NCBI RefSeq assembly: GCF_001632365.1
Contig: NW_024468539.1
Span: forward strand, 1 to 64,000
From: Laetiporus sulphureus 93-53
Lineage: Eukaryota; Basidiomycota; Agaricomycetes; Polyporales; Laetiporaceae
Reading direction: 5' to 3'
DNA length: 64,000 bases
Shown: positions 30,740-42,258 of the stretch, piece after piece
How positions within the stretch are numbered: the stretch's first letter is position 1
Layout: each line of letters starts with the position of its first letter
The notes under the pieces: model-generated
Seen by the model: only the letters and a program-made list of their open reading frames with translations
The model's database searches: none
Told to the model about the DNA's origin: nothing
Program-made: the position numbers and the translations under genes

Positions 30740-31806
30740 CCAGAATCAGGGTCAGACCCCCATATATCTGCCTATTAACACAGTATTCGATCCCGATCAG
30801 CTGAGAACACTATTTTGATTCTTTGATGACCTCAAAATTCTCTTTAACCATTGTCAAATCACGAATGAAGCCAACAAGAAGCTGTGGATAAAACACTACC
30901 TTAACATCGACGTCGCTGATCTTGTAGAATCGCTTTCAGACCCCTTGAAAATGTACCGTGACTTGAAGCAAGCAATTCAGGAGCTGTACCCTGGTGCGAA
31001 TACAGAGTGGAAATGAGAGGTCCAGGATATGGATCTATTAATCAGGGAGTGGGCCCGTCTCAGAATACAGATGATTGCAGACCTAGAAAACTATCACAGA
31101 GAGTTCCTAGCAATCACATCATCCTAATCGGCAAAAACTGCATCTCCGAGTCAGAATGTAACAGCAGCCCAATCATTATCCTGACGATCCATACCCTGTC
31201 AACGATGTTTACGAAGTGGCCAAGTTTGTCCTGCATGGAACTAGCATGGTCAAGGCAGCATCGACTACTCCAGCTAATAGAGCGACGGGTATCAAAAGTG
31301 AGGACATCTCATTGTTAATAGAAAGCCTAGTGAAATCCGTAAAAATGCTCACGGTCACAGCAACGGGAGGGATAGCCAAGGCGAATGGCAGCACACAGTC
31401 TACAGTGGCAGGAAAGCCACCAGTTGCAAATGATATTGCAACTAATGCAGAGAAGCAGGGGAAATGATAGGAACCTGCAAGCACATTGAAGAAGATATTA
31501 AAAGCGGTAAATGTGTACGCAAGTTGTCGTTTTGCAGCTGGGAAGGTCATCCTACCAAATCGAACCTTCATACCTCACAATATTCCAGGAATCACCATTC
31601 ACAATCAGATTTACGAGTGGCACAGATGCAACCAAACACTGGTTACTGCATCAGTTTCAGCAGCAAACCTATTCGAGGTCTCATCAGACAAAGCCAACTC
31701 ATTCTCTCTTAGAGCAGATGATAGAATTGAAGCACTGGAGCGTGAGTTGTACAACCTCAAAAGGTCAAGGCCGGTATTCGACAGCATTCATATGCCACCT
31801 AGGTGA
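30740..31806 (+). pseudogene. gag relic, element D
   Basis: Segments follow the agaricomycete Ty3 gag type: VFDPDQLRTLF(stop)FFDDLKI and LWIKHYLNIDVADLVESLSD (30785-30950), KMYRDLKQAIQELYPGANTE then a stop, LIREWARLRIQMIADLENYH and REFLAITSS (to about 31125). In another frame follow VYEVAKFVLHGTSMVKAAST and ISLLIESLVKSVKMLT (31210-31350), then a post-zinc-knuckle segment GKVILPNRTFIPHNIPGITI, HNQIYEWHRCNQT (31545-31640). The recognisable zinc knuckle itself is lost or scrambled. Confidence 0.7.
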
Positions 31807-32199
31807 CCAGCAGGAGTGGCAACAAAGCCAGCGCAGATGGAGAAGGCATCTGAGCTGCAGAAACCTTCAATGGGAATAGAGAAAACTAATGAAAGTCCTT
31901 CTAGTACACCTGCACCAGTCATCAAAAGTGCACCAGAGCATCCATTCTGAGCGGCAAGAGACACCCTCTACGTCCCGCCAAACATGCGTAACTTTGGTCA
32001 AGCACTGAAGCCAGGAGCGCGTAATGTGGTCTATCATAATGCGCCACCAATCTATCAGCCAGAGCTAGCAAATATGGTTTTTGAATGGTCAATGAAGGCG
32101 TTCTCAGTAACCTTTCAATGGAGGAACTGCTTTCGATATCGCCAGACATACGAAACAAATACTGAGAAGCATGTACACCGAAGCATGTTGTACCTCCAA

Positions 32200-32810
32200 G
32201 TACTACCGGAATGGCATTGATCCTAGAATCAGCCAAAGATGGAGCGACCACAGTCAGGCAGGAGGAGGAGTTCACCTGTCATGGAGAGCCTCTAGCGACC
32301 ACAGGCTCAATCATCCCCAATTCTTATGATGCATACTTGAACCATGTCCATAACAGAGATGAGCCGGAGCAGCTAACAGTCACGTAGAACTCGCATGCGC
32401 TTCTCTCGATAGTCACATCAGTCGACAACAAGGAGCGAGTGAAAGCCATACTAGATCCAGGTTGTCAGATTGTAGCCATGTGGGAGGAAGTGTGCCACTC
32501 ACTTGAACTAATCTACAATTCTATCATAAAGCTCAATATGCAATCAGCAAATGGAGAAGTCAACCAGTCTGAGTTCACTCAGACTAGTGAACAACGTACC
32601 ATTCCAAGTTGGGGAATAGTCCTCTATCTCCAAATTCACGTCATTTGGGCGGCAGCCTACAACATTCTACTTGAACGTTCATTTGACATGCTCATGAAGA
32701 GCGTTGTGCGCAATTTCTTCGAGAAGAACCAAACAGTGATGACCGTATGCCCAAACACAGGAAGGGTAGTGACTATTTTCACTAACAGAGGATATGACTA
32801 CCGAAAGTGA
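32200..32810 (+). pseudogene. protease relic, element D
   Basis: The frame 32439-32810 reads KAILDPGCQIVAMWEEVCHS, LELIYNSIIKLNMQSANGEV, VIWAAAYNILLERSFDMLMK, SVVRNFFEKNQTVMTVCPNT and GRVVTIF. DPG replaces the D-S-G or D-T-G of active aspartic proteases in this position, which I have seen as D-P-G in this family of elements. A TAG at about 32385 precedes it. Confidence 0.7.
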
Positions 32811-32959
32811 TGAAATGGCCCTAATTATCGATCTAAGCAATGCAGACATCCCAATAATAACAGCCTATTCCCCAGTCATATCTTCTGATCTTGTCTGAGC
32901 TCAGTTCAGCTATCTGCAAGCATTGGCACAAGTTCTCAATGCAGTATCCTCTTTATACA

Positions 32960-33567
32960 CGGCAATCGTGAGTCATACCAAAGCATAAAAGCCACGATCA
33001 CGCAGCTACTACGATCAATGACCAGGCTTGCACCTCAGAATCAAGTATGAAGGCTACCACGAAAACAAAGTATAAACCAGTGGCACTCAAGACAAAACTG
33101 GTAATTGCTTCGGTGCCAGAACAGTTGAGGATCATGCGCAAAATAGTAGGGATCCATTACGAAGTCTACCGAAGCTACCCGAGCCAGAACCATTCATTTC
33201 GACAGGACGATACATAAAGGAGTGAATGAAGGTGCTGTGCACAAGCCAGGATTCTTGTGGCTGGAAGAACGAGCAATGATGCATGCTTTTACGTGCCTAC
33301 ATAATCAGGCATTTGCTTGAGGAGATTCAGAGAGAGGGAGCATCAAGGCAGAATACATACTTCCCACCTATCGACTTCCCAGTAATCCCGCACAAGCCTT
33401 GGGTCGAGTGAAATATTCCGATTCCACCAGGAATCTACAAAGAAGTCTGTGCAATAATCAAGCAGAAGCTCGAGGCGTGAGCATGCGAGCCATCGAACTT
33501 GTCCTATCAATCATGGTGGTTCTGTGTAGTCAAGAAAGACAGAAAATCACTGTGACTAGTTCATAGC
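32960..33567 (+). pseudogene. reverse transcriptase N-terminal relic, element D
   Basis: Broken frames read LPKLPEPEPFISTGRYIKE, YFPPIDFPVIPHKPWVE(stop), NIPIPPGIYKEVCAIIKQKL, EPSNLSYQSWWFCVVKKDRK SL and LVHSL, the start of the fingers domain of a Ty3 RT (expected VKKDGKSLRLVHSLEPLN). It ends abruptly at 33567. Confidence 0.75.
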
Positions 33568-34144
33568 CTGAAACTGCTCAGGCTCCTCCCCATCCACTTC
33601 TGGGAGTTCAAGGGGGCTTAATATTATGGGTGGGACTTCGTGCTTCATTCTAGCTGCCACCTCAGCCACATTGATTTTGAGAATGTCGACAAAGTCAGAC
33701 CAGGTGCTGAGTGACTGCCAGTTGCTGCCTTTTGTGCATCCCATACATCCTTGACGGTGGCTTCAAAGATTCTTTTGTGTTTGTACATTTTGTTTCTGAG
33801 CACATTGTAGAGCTTCTTCAGCTCCATCAACTTCATGACAATGATAACCCATTCATGAATGTATTGGAGGACCTCTGGTAGAGCTGACTGCCTAATGGCA
33901 TCCTCTAGTTTAAAAGTGTGTTCATCAAACTCCCATGCAGGAGGAATGTATGCAGGGAATAAGGATGGGGTTGGGATGTAGGTCCACCAACTTGTGATGC
34001 CGAGTCGCCAGGATGAATGTATGGTACTGGCAAATTGTGTTGCGAGGCACGTGGAGTGCTACTTGTGTGGTTGTCATCATCCCTAAGTGCATCTTCAATC
34101 TGCTGAGCAAAGATAGACATTTGTGCATGATTGGGATTGGACAT
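33568..34144 (-). pseudogene. gag relic, element C
   Basis: Starts at ATG 34144 with SNPNHAQMSIFAQQIEDALR and DSASQVGGPTS, which aligns with gag of A (DSASQVGGPAS). A frame change is followed by EWVIIVMKLMELKKLYNVLR NKMYKHKRIFEATVK (A: VYNVLGNKMYEHKKAFESTI). A deletion near 33745 then joins directly to STWSDFVDILKIN (A: GTWEDFVNILKVN), removing the coiled coil and first half of capsid. Similarity to A ends near 33665; the last 100 bases are of unknown origin. Confidence 0.75.
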
Positions 34145-34551
34145 TGCGATTGAGGAAATTTAGAAGATGTCGTTGTGAGGGTCAATAAGCCCTGTTGTAT
34201 CAGATGATGTCTGAGTTCTTCTCCTCAGAGTTGTGGGTAGAAAAAGTTATAGATGATCTCAAAAAGTTCAGGATCTTCTTCGTTGATTCAAGCTAAGCTT
34301 TCCCAGTATTTGAGTTCTCGATTGATTCAGTTTCTACTAGCCAGAATGGGGCATACTAAATAATGTAGTGGGTGAAGTTTGGCTGATAGTAATATATAGC
34401 ATGAGTGGTGATAATGATACGAGTGGTTGGTAGATGAAATATGCCATACAAAAGAGATTGAGTTCTTCATATCTGAAGTACTGGTTAATCGCCTAGTTTT
34501 GAAACACAAAGGCAGTTGTGTAGTGTGGCATATACAAGTGGTTTATTACAG

Positions 34552-35385
34552 TTACAGGAAACGAAGCTCTCCAACTTCACTGATCATTACTAGCTGCTTT
34601 CCAATCTTCTCAATGCGCTCTGTTTTGTTTGTCCCTTTGAAGCTAATGCACCTTATCTGTAGGCATACTGTGTTGATACCTGCTTCTCAATGAACGTGCA
34701 TGTATGCGGGCTACAGAGCAGGTTAGCTAGGGCCTCGTTGAGGTGTCTACTGAGCTCATTGTATGTGTGATGGTATTTGACCTTTGAGATGCATGCTTTA
34801 ATGTGCGGCTGATGATACAGTGACAATTGGTGATGTATAGCATTAATCTGATTGATGAGGGTGTCAATGTGCATAGTGGGGCATGCTCTGGTAGGCAGAG
34901 GCTTGATTGGGTGAGTGATGGTGTTCTTCTTTACAAAGGTCAACCTGAGAATGAGAGCGATGATGGGTAGAGGAACCGCATGGGATGTAACGATCTCTGC
35001 ATGACTGGGTTTGTTGAGATTGGTTGAGCGATGACCTGGATGAGGGTGAATGCACTTGAGTGGTGGAGTGTGACTGCAAGGGCAGTGGATGATACTGAAT
35101 TGTTTGATGTGCATAGTGTCAACAACTCTGGCAGCTGCTCGCTGGCAGTGTGTAGAAGATGGGAGAAGTGAGGTGAATAAAGGTTCATGCTTGTGCTCCT
35201 TGTTGGTTGCCCTATGCTTATAGTGGGCATGGATATCCATGGCCGGGGTGGCCTTGTGCTTGAGTGTCGAATGGGACTGCTCAAAGTCTTGCGAAGGCTG
35301 ATGCTGGGTAGATGTTGTGTCAAAAAAGTTGCACACTATGGCAGAACCTCTTTGTGCTGAACAGTTGGCCACTAATGTTAAACAC
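34552..35385 (-). pseudogene. pre-gag reading frame, element C
   Basis: Open from about 35372 to 34653 in one frame, sharing KHKATPAMDIHAHYKH, QRAAARVVDTMHI, HTPPLK and MHIDTLINQI with element A. After CTFIEKQVST a frame change leads to VCLQIRCISFKGTNKTERIE and a TAA at 34552-34554. The frame shift positions in A and C are different, so the ancestral frame was continuous. As in A, the conserved block starts at GTG-led sequence (35385) with no upstream AUG. Confidence 0.65.
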
Positions 35386-35406
35386 TCAGCAAAGGCACAA
35401 AAGATG

Positions 35407-35419
35407 TCAGATTGTTTTT
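35407..35419 (-). other. decayed self-primer binding site, element C
   Basis: AAAAACAATCTGA in element orientation, versus AGAAACAATCTGA in A. It pairs with the C start region except at two transition sites. Confidence 0.55.
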
Positions 35420-35421
35420 CA

Positions 35422-36113
35422 TGTCACAGCGATGCAGGGCAAAAGGACAAAATAACAAAGGCAGACACTAGGCATCGCTGTCCTCCAGATCCCTTATGTG
35501 CAACTTCAAACTCAAGGGCCTACTCACTGATGTGGAATAAGGCTGAAATTGTGATAGACAAATATAGTGGGTTTGTTAAGCCAGTGAATAGTGGAGTGCA
35601 TATACGATGAGAAGAAACAATCTAAGGTTTCTCCCCTACATGGCTGGCCTTATATACACATACAGAGGCCTGCTTATCTAACCTTTACATTGCACTACAA
35701 ATGATTGGTCATCTATTTAGTAAGCTTATAAATCTGTATGTGAAATGCGAAGTGAAAAGATCTATCCTAAACTAGAACAATAAGTGGAAAGATCACTCTT
35801 TATCTGTAGCAGCAGTGAGATGATCGTTCCCATCTGAGCAATAGCTATTTTAGCAGATTGCGTGGATAATCTCTAACAATAGTCCTTGTTCCCATTGTTC
35901 TCAAGGGGGTGCTGCTATTGTATTCTGGAATAGATGGGTCTGATCTTGTCATCTGAAGATCTGAACCCAAAATATGTTTGTAAGACTACTCCCTGATCTC
36001 TGTATGATATGTGGCATAAGATCTTAGGTAAGCATGTGATGCCAGTGGCATGTGAATTACTGTGGCATATGAATATGTCACATGAGGACATGTGGCGTGA
36101 AAATACCGTGACA
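35422..36113 (-). repeat. 5' LTR of element C (692 bp)
   Basis: TGTCAC at its outer end (36113 downward) and GTGACA at its inner end. Similar over most of its length to the LTR of element A, including the TATA box and start region. Confidence 0.8.
35613..35656 (-). promoter_or_regulatory. LTR promoter and inferred start, element C
   Basis: TATATAAG near 35656-35649 and TTAGATTGTTTCT at 35625-35613 in element orientation, corresponding to TCAGATTGTTTCT in element A with a C-to-T change. Confidence 0.55.
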
Positions 36114-39100
36114 CCCACGTACACCTCCAATAGATCATGGTAGCCCAAGTATGTGATGTCATGTCACCATTCTGACAGTCAACTCCACATGTTGGAGTCA
36201 GCTGCATATGCTTTAAGATGCACCTGCAGCTCCTCTGAGGCTGATTTCATGAATGTCTTGACCACAGAATGGATAGCAGAGTATTGTGCAGGCATATGAT
36301 GGGGCTGGACTGTCTTGAGGTTCTGATGCATGAATGATGGACATTATCTTGCTCAATGTTCAACTCGATAAGGTGGTGAATCAGTTCAAAGAAAAGCGAT
36401 CAGAACATCGTCTGCCAAGGAAAACAGAACATCTGGCAGACACCCACTTTAGGAGTGAACCACATTCATTCACCTCAGCATTCTGCCCCAACACTGTCAC
36501 ATCCATTTGAGCATGTGGAGTTTTTTCACATGCCCCTCCAGGCCAGTAACATTCTCGATGAACCCTTCGCTTGAATGTGAGTTTGCAGGAAGACACTATT
36601 CGGCATAAGTGCGTGGGTGGCTGACCAAGAGCAGGAGGAGCGCCGATGTCAATGATAGGATTAGGGGCTGTGGAGTCTCATGCAGCCTAGGTATGTGGCC
36701 TTGCATTGACTGCAGTGATGTGATAAGAAGATGCTTGATCCAGTTTTGTAATGAAGATGAATACATGAGTATAGTTGTACATAACAATCTTAGCGAGCTT
36801 ACCAGACTTTGAGCCAGACACATGCCCTCCTCTTCTAGCTATGATAGTGCTCCTCATATGACCTTTCACCTAGATGCTCCTGAGGTACTCGGTGAATGCA
36901 TACATGATCATGAGTGCCAAAGCCACACTGACAAAGGTAAACATCAGCTCTTACAATTTGAACAGCTTATTGATGCCCAGTAGTGCTCAAAGGATGTTGA
37001 ACTGATGTGAATTACAAGATTGAGTATGCTTAGTGCAGACACGGGTTGAAGCCAACACTGACCTTGATCTTTTGAACCTGTGTGAAGAGTGTTCATAGAA
37101 GCATCCTCCTCAAAACTGACTTCAAGGGACTCTTGATGTCATCTTCATATATTTTGCATAACGGCAGTAATATGTCTCCAAGCTGGATCTGTTGCAAAAG
37201 CACCACAATCTGGGATGCATCATAGTTGAGCATCACCTTCACCGAGGTGATCGCCATGCACTTCAGTGACTGCATCAAAATATCAGCGAGTGAGATTGGT
37301 GCTGTGGAGGCAAATTCATACATCTCAGTCCACTTTGATGGTTTTCCTGTTAATGATCACTCCATCATCTGTATCAGCATGACAGTATTCATGATGTCAC
37401 TCAAAATGGATCTTTAAGAAGTAGACAGCGAGATACAGCGACATAAGCTCCATAATCTTTCAAATACACACACAATGTGGAAGACACTTATCCATTCCTC
37501 TTGATCAGCTGCTGTTAGCAAAATAAGTACTTGCGAAGAGCACAAAAGGCAAAAACATAAGTCTAACATGACAGCACAGAGTAGTCTAAATTGAGTTGCA
37601 CAAAAGGGTCAAATAAGTTAACAACCTGATATATGGGTCACGAAGTGCGCTGAAGGACAGGCACTTATATTGTCATCACAAGTACTCTCCTCATCCATCT
37701 CCCATCTCCCAGATAAAATAAACAGGCTAACATGTCATAATCATGATCTTAATGCTTGCTTGGTGGCATTGTTTCAGCGAGAACACCGAGATATGCAATA
37801 GAGAGGAGACACTAAAGTGAGGAGGTAAATGTGTCCGCTGGATAAGAGAGACATATTTCATGGCCAGCGATTGTCTTATCTTTGACCATGCTGAATCCTA
37901 CAATTTTGACAGAAAGGACCTGACATGAGCAAAGTATTTGACTTGTTCGACTTGTGCAACCTTGTTTCTGGATGTTGCTTAGCTAATTATGGCCAGGCAC
38001 AGCTGAAGACTGGAGGGTTTGATGAAGAAATGAAACTGGACTTCAGAGTACTTGAGCCTAAAGAGGCTTGTTTAAACAGCTTTATTAAATGACCAATAAG
38101 CTTTCAATTTTTGAAAAAAAAACTTCTTTGAACAGACACTGTGAATAGAATGCTTATTGGTCTCATGTACTTTGCAGCTAAGTTATATGATTTTTCTTTT
38201 TGATGATAAGGCAAGGAGCACAGTGCGTCTCTTTTTTGCTTAATAAGTAAACATTCAGTCTAGCGCTCATTTCACGCTTTGTGTCTTGTGGGTGCCTGCT
38301 TCATGCACATTCCTTTTGCTTGGAGCTCATGCTATTGAAGTGTATCTTCCTTGTATCTGTCATATTTAAACCACTACTACTCTGTGTCATGCATGGCCTG
38401 CAGCTTTAGTTCACCAGTAATATCCGTGCTGCTCATGCATATTATAGTAAATCCAGAACTGTGGCCTGTTCTCACTGATAGAGAAAATTTGGCTTATGAT
38501 GATCAGATGCACAATGATGACAGATCACTTGTGACAGTACAGGTTCTGGAGCTTGAGCACTATTCTCAGATTTTGGATCTGCTGAAATTGCCAGTGAGAC
38601 AGATCTTGAATCGAGCCTTCTCTAATCTGAGCACTCAATGCCTTGTATTGTTAGGTAGTCTATATTTTGAGCACATCAGGTTCACAATTTTGGCCCCATG
38701 CACGACACATAGAAGGCAGATTGCATGTACCTCAATGTTGAATTCTACTAATAGAGCCTGATAAACTTCATCAACACGTCATAGTGAGGTTGTACAGCTT
38801 GACCTCTCATATGCTGTTGTTATGATGATCAGTCTTATTCGTGTACAAATGGGAACACCATTATTTGCTTTTAGGTTCATCATCACATATAAGGCCCAGT
38901 TGAGAAATTTGAACAATGTGACTCTGGTGATTCAACCTGTGGTGCATGATAACGTTCGAACAACAAACATTTGAATCTGATATATTTATGCACAGGGGAG
39001 AGCTTTACATTTCTCTATTCTGAATTAACATAGGAGAGCAGAACACTCGAGCAAACTGAGGGACATCAATATGACAAAATCTGCTACATAGCTACCTTGA

Positions 39101-39618
39101 CCAAGGCATCAGACAATTCATATTTCTGCCCTCTCATTGTCTCTCATGGTGAAGCACAAATGCAATCTCGACTAATATATAAATTATGCTGCAACAAACT
39201 CTGGTGGGATGGCAATAATCCAGTAGCATGAGCATTAATGGCTGACCTCATGAGAACTGCCTGATGCTGGGAGAAACAAATGGCACTTCTGTTCAGAACT
39301 GTAAGGCACAACATTGGAGGCTGAAACAACACCTTGTTCAATTTATGGTGATTATTCTCAACGAAACACACGGTCTCATCATATCAGCACCTTAAACATA
39401 ACCTAGGCTTAAGGGAACAAGGTTCTGAAGAATCACATGCATATCAATGGAGGAGGCAAAAGAGAGATGACACATTTTGAGATTGGCCACTTCCAGATAA
39501 TGAGAAGCTCTTCTGAGGTCACTCTGAATACTTCAACATAGTTCAAAATGGCAGATATCTTGCAGTATGGCAATGGTTCATCACATTCTGAGAGACGGGA
39601 TTGAATGCCCGAAAAGTA
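36114..39618. other. no gene recognised (3.5 kb)
   Basis: Scattered short frames. On the minus strand 37323-37093 (MAITSVKVMLNYDASQIV...) and 36869-36381 have somewhat protein-like text, and on the plus strand 38351-38761 has a 136-codon frame with a hydrophobic N-terminus. None matches a family I recognise. The region may hold one or two heavily eroded host genes. Confidence 0.4.
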
Positions 39619-40115
39619 CAGTGACCCATAAAACTGTTGATAAGGTTGCTTCAACTTGTATAGTAAATATCTCCTCAATTAATAAGGTAGATATGTCATA
39701 TAAGAGCTCATTTGAAAGCCTACCACCATAGCTTTAAAATAACATCTTGTTCATATCTTTAACATATGTGAATCCTAAGATATTGTGTAATCTTGGAGGG
39801 TCACTCTTATCAACAGTTTTGTGGCACATGCACAAGTTCTCAGAATGTGATTCTTGATGTGTTGACAGGGTTCCTTGTGGGAATATTGATTGAACAATGT
39901 ATAAACAGCCATACACAACTCTTCACACTCAACCAACATCATGCCAAAAGCTGTTGCTACTGAAACTGTCAACAATGTCATCTCTTTGCTTCAGAATGGC
40001 AAATTTCTTCGAGAAATTGAAGCTTTAATGGTCTACACTACACCACAGTAAACTAGGCTCCACACACTGTTCCACCATTTCTGAGGCCAAAGAGGATGAC
40101 CTTCCCTTCTTTTTC
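39619..40115 (+). mobile_element. truncated Tc1/mariner copy
   Basis: Begins after TA at 39617-39618 with CAGTGACCCATAAAACTG, the same terminus as the intact copy at 40647. It continues through the diverged TIR, the inner TIR end (about 39810-39835) and the transposase start ATGCCAAAAGCTGTTGCTAC (39940-39959) to the codons around CCTTCCCTTCTTT near 40115, where similarity stops. The internal codons carry a stop (caccacagtaa), so it is dead. Confidence 0.8.
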
Positions 40116-40646
40116 ACATCACTTCCCATAAAAGAGCTTATCTGCCTGTCCTGCAGCAAAAGCGATTGACTGAAGAGGTCATCGGAAATCACTCGCATCA
40201 TGCTGATTACAGTGCCCTCCTTATAGGACCACCTCCCTCATCCCTGAAGAACATTTCCTGGAATTCTGCATCATAAGGAAGTGATACACCTATGGACATC
40301 TATATAGCGGGATGACAAGAATGAGAAAAAATAACTGCTCACTTTAAAGATGTCCTGAAGCTGAATAGGTGTGCATATACCATCCTCTGTTCTGTTAGAT
40401 ATTAACAATGACAAAGGTGATTACTGAGCTCATAGGTGCCCTGATACATATCGCTTCTTATGCCATATGCTAAGGCCCATGAGAACTTCATTACATTCAT
40501 ACAAGTTCCAAATGTATGCCAAAGACCAGCTGCATCCAATTCTGCAGAAGCTGGTCATAGGCTATGCACACTTCAAAAGTAGCAAGAATTGAGAAGGCAG
40601 AGATGCTTTTGAATGAGTGCTGTTCCAGAAGCAATGACAAGACATA
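40116..40646. other. no gene recognised
   Basis: Sequence between the truncated and intact Tc1 copies; not related to either as far as I can see. Confidence 0.4.
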
Positions 40647-40857
40647 CAGTGACCCACAAAACTGTTGATAAGATTGCTCACTTCGACTTGTATAGTAAAT
40701 ATCTCCTCAACCAATGAGTCAACTGCATTGTATAAGAACTCATTGGAAAGCATATCATCATGGCTTTCTAACGCAGGTTTGGTCATATTTTCATCATATT
40801 TTGATCCCAAGATATTTACTAATCTTTGAGGGTCACTCTTATCAACAGTTTTGTGGC
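40647..40857 (+). repeat. left TIR of the Tc1 element
   Basis: Nearly identical, inverted, to 42045-42256. The outer end CAGTGACCCACAAAACTGTT is itself repeated in inverse at the inner end (AACAGTTTTGTGGC), and GTAAATATCT is mirrored by AGATATTTAC, so the TIR is an imperfect palindrome. Confidence 0.9.
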
Positions 40858-40994
40858 ACACACACAAGTTCTCAGAAAATTGTGATTCTTGATGTGTTGA
40901 CAGGGTTCTTTGTGGGAATATTGATTGATGTTCATGTTTCAACATGAACAATGTACAAACAGCCATACACAACTCTTCACACTCAACCAACATC

Positions 40995-42014
40995 ATGCCA
41001 AAAGCTGTTGCTACTGAAACTGTCAACCATGTCATCACTTTGCTTCAGAATGGCAAATCTCTTCTAGAAATTGAAGCTTTGACTGGTCTACACTACTCGA
41101 CCATCAGTGAACTATGCTCCACACACTGTCCCACCATTTCTAAGGCCAAAGGAGGACAACCTTCCCTTCTTTCTACTGCCAATCTTCGCTATGCTACTCA
41201 ACTCATTGGGACTGGCAAGGCTACCACATCTCCTGCTGTGGCCAGAGCTCTTGGAGATGTTACTGGGAGGGTTGTCAATGCAGAGACAGTGCGAAGAGGG
41301 TTGAAGAAGGCAGGAATGAAGGCTGTAGTAAAGCACAGAAGGCTTTTACTTGCTGCAAGGCATCGAAAGGAGAGGATGGACTTCGCTTTGGCTCACCAAT
41401 ATTGGACTGTGGAGGACTGGAGAAGGGTGATATGGTCAGATGAGACAAAGATTAACAGAATGGGGTCAGATGGAAGGAAATGGGTGTGGAAGAAGCCAGG
41501 GGAGAGCCTCAGTGATAGATTGGTGGAAGGGACCCAGAAGTTTGGAGGTGGATTCTTGATGATGTGGGGCTGTATGGGCTGGGATGGTGTGGGGTATGCC
41601 TGCAAGATTGATGGCAGGATGGATGCAGACCTTTATGTCAGCATTCTGGAGGATGAGCTGCAGAATAGCCTGAAGGATTGGGGCAAAACTGTGGAGGATG
41701 TGATGTTTCAGCAAGACAATGACCCCAAGCACACCAGCAAGAAGGTCAAGGATTGGTTCAAAGACCATGATTTCAACACTATGATATGGCCCTCTCAATC
41801 CCCAGATCTCAATCCCATAGAGCATCTGTGGGGTCACCTCAAAAGGAAGCTTGCAGAGTATCAGGAGCCACCAAAGGGAATTACTGAGTTGTGGGAAAGG
41901 GTGGAGAAGGAATGGGAGGCTATTGGGAAGGAAGTGTGTCAGAATCTGATTGAAAGTATGCCAAGGAGGGTGCATGCAGTGGTGAAGGCAAAGGGAGGCT
42001 ATATCAAGTACTGA
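40995..42014 (+). CDS. Tc1-family transposase (DD34E)
   Basis: A frame of 339 codons from ATG 40995 (MPKAVATETVNHVITLL); an in-frame ATG also exists at 40944, but the sequence from 40995 is the part matched in the truncated copy's coding region. The N-terminus has a paired-like helix-turn-helix (ITLLQNGKSLLEIEALTGLH, then a second set around SPAVARALGDVTGRVVNAET). The catalytic triad is D in VIWSDETKINRMGSDG, D in MFQQDNDPKHTSKK and E in SPDLNPIEHLWGHLKRKL, with 34 residues between the second D and E. Tc1 transposases cut and paste DNA into TA. No stop or frameshift is seen over the whole frame. Length is normal for the family. Confidence 0.95.
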   Translation: MPKAVATETVNHVITLLQNGKSLLEIEALTGLHYSTISELCSTHCPTISKAKGGQPSLLSTANLRYATQLIGTGKATTSPAVARALGDVTGRVVNAETVRRGLKKAGMKAVVKHRRLLLAARHRKERMDFALAHQYWTVEDWRRVIWSDETKINRMGSDGRKWVWKKPGESLSDRLVEGTQKFGGGFLMMWGCMGWDGVGYACKIDGRMDADLYVSILEDELQNSLKDWGKTVEDVMFQQDNDPKHTSKKVKDWFKDHDFNTMIWPSQSPDLNPIEHLWGHLKRKLAEYQEPPKGITELWERVEKEWEAIGKEVCQNLIESMPRRVHAVVKAKGGYIKY

Positions 42015-42044
42015 AAGTACAAGTTTTGTAGAACCTGGATATGA

Positions 42045-42256
42045 GCCACAAAACTGTTGATAAGAGTGACCCTCAAAGATTAGTAAATATCTTAAAATTA
42101 AAATAATGGTAAAAATATGATTAAGACTGCATTAGAAAGCCATGATGATACGCTTTCCAATGAGTCTGCATACAATGTAGTTGACCCATTGGTTGAGGAG
42201 ATATTTACTATACAAGTCAAAGTGAGCAATCTTATCAACAGTTTTGTGGGTCACTG
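42045..42256 (-). repeat. right TIR of the Tc1 element
   Basis: Inverted partner of 40647-40857 with the same nested inner inverted end (GCCACAAAACTGTTGATAAG at 42045-42064). Confidence 0.9.
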
Positions 42257-42258
42257 TA

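Larger units (their letters stand above)
30740..33567 (+). mobile_element. Ty3/gypsy element D, truncated in reverse transcriptase
   Basis: A second Ty3/gypsy family on the plus strand, unrelated in gag to elements A-C. Gag, protease and the N-terminal part of RT can be read through several stops and frame changes. The text breaks off after VKKDRKSL(stop)LVHSL near 33567, where DNA linked to minus-strand element C begins. RNase H, integrase and 3' LTR are missing. Confidence 0.8.
33568..36113 (-). mobile_element. Ty3/gypsy element C, A-family, internally deleted
   Basis: Minus-strand relative of element A: 5' LTR (36113-35422), self-primer binding site, pre-gag frame and gag N-terminus. Gag is cut by an internal deletion and the element ends in gag; no pol is present. 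The abutment with element D at 33567 may be an insertion followed by deletion, or a rearrangement. Confidence 0.85.
40647..42256 (+). mobile_element. Tc1/mariner DNA transposon, apparently intact (1610 bp)
   Basis: Flanked by TA on both sides (40645-40646 and 42257-42258). Terminal inverted repeats of about 211 bp at 40647-40857 and 42045-42256 begin CAGTGACCCACAAAACTGTT. The single transposase frame is open. Everything needed for transposition appears to be present, in contrast to nearly all other elements here. Confidence 0.92.

Noticed and set aside
37093..37420. Possible VPS13/chorein-like fragment on the minus strand
   Set aside because: Only a few residues resembled the expected order and the key signature segments were absent, so the resemblance is too weak to report as a call.
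41112..41975. Long minus-strand frames opposite the Tc1 transposase
   Set aside because: They are antisense shadows of the transposase; their text has no motif and follows its codons.
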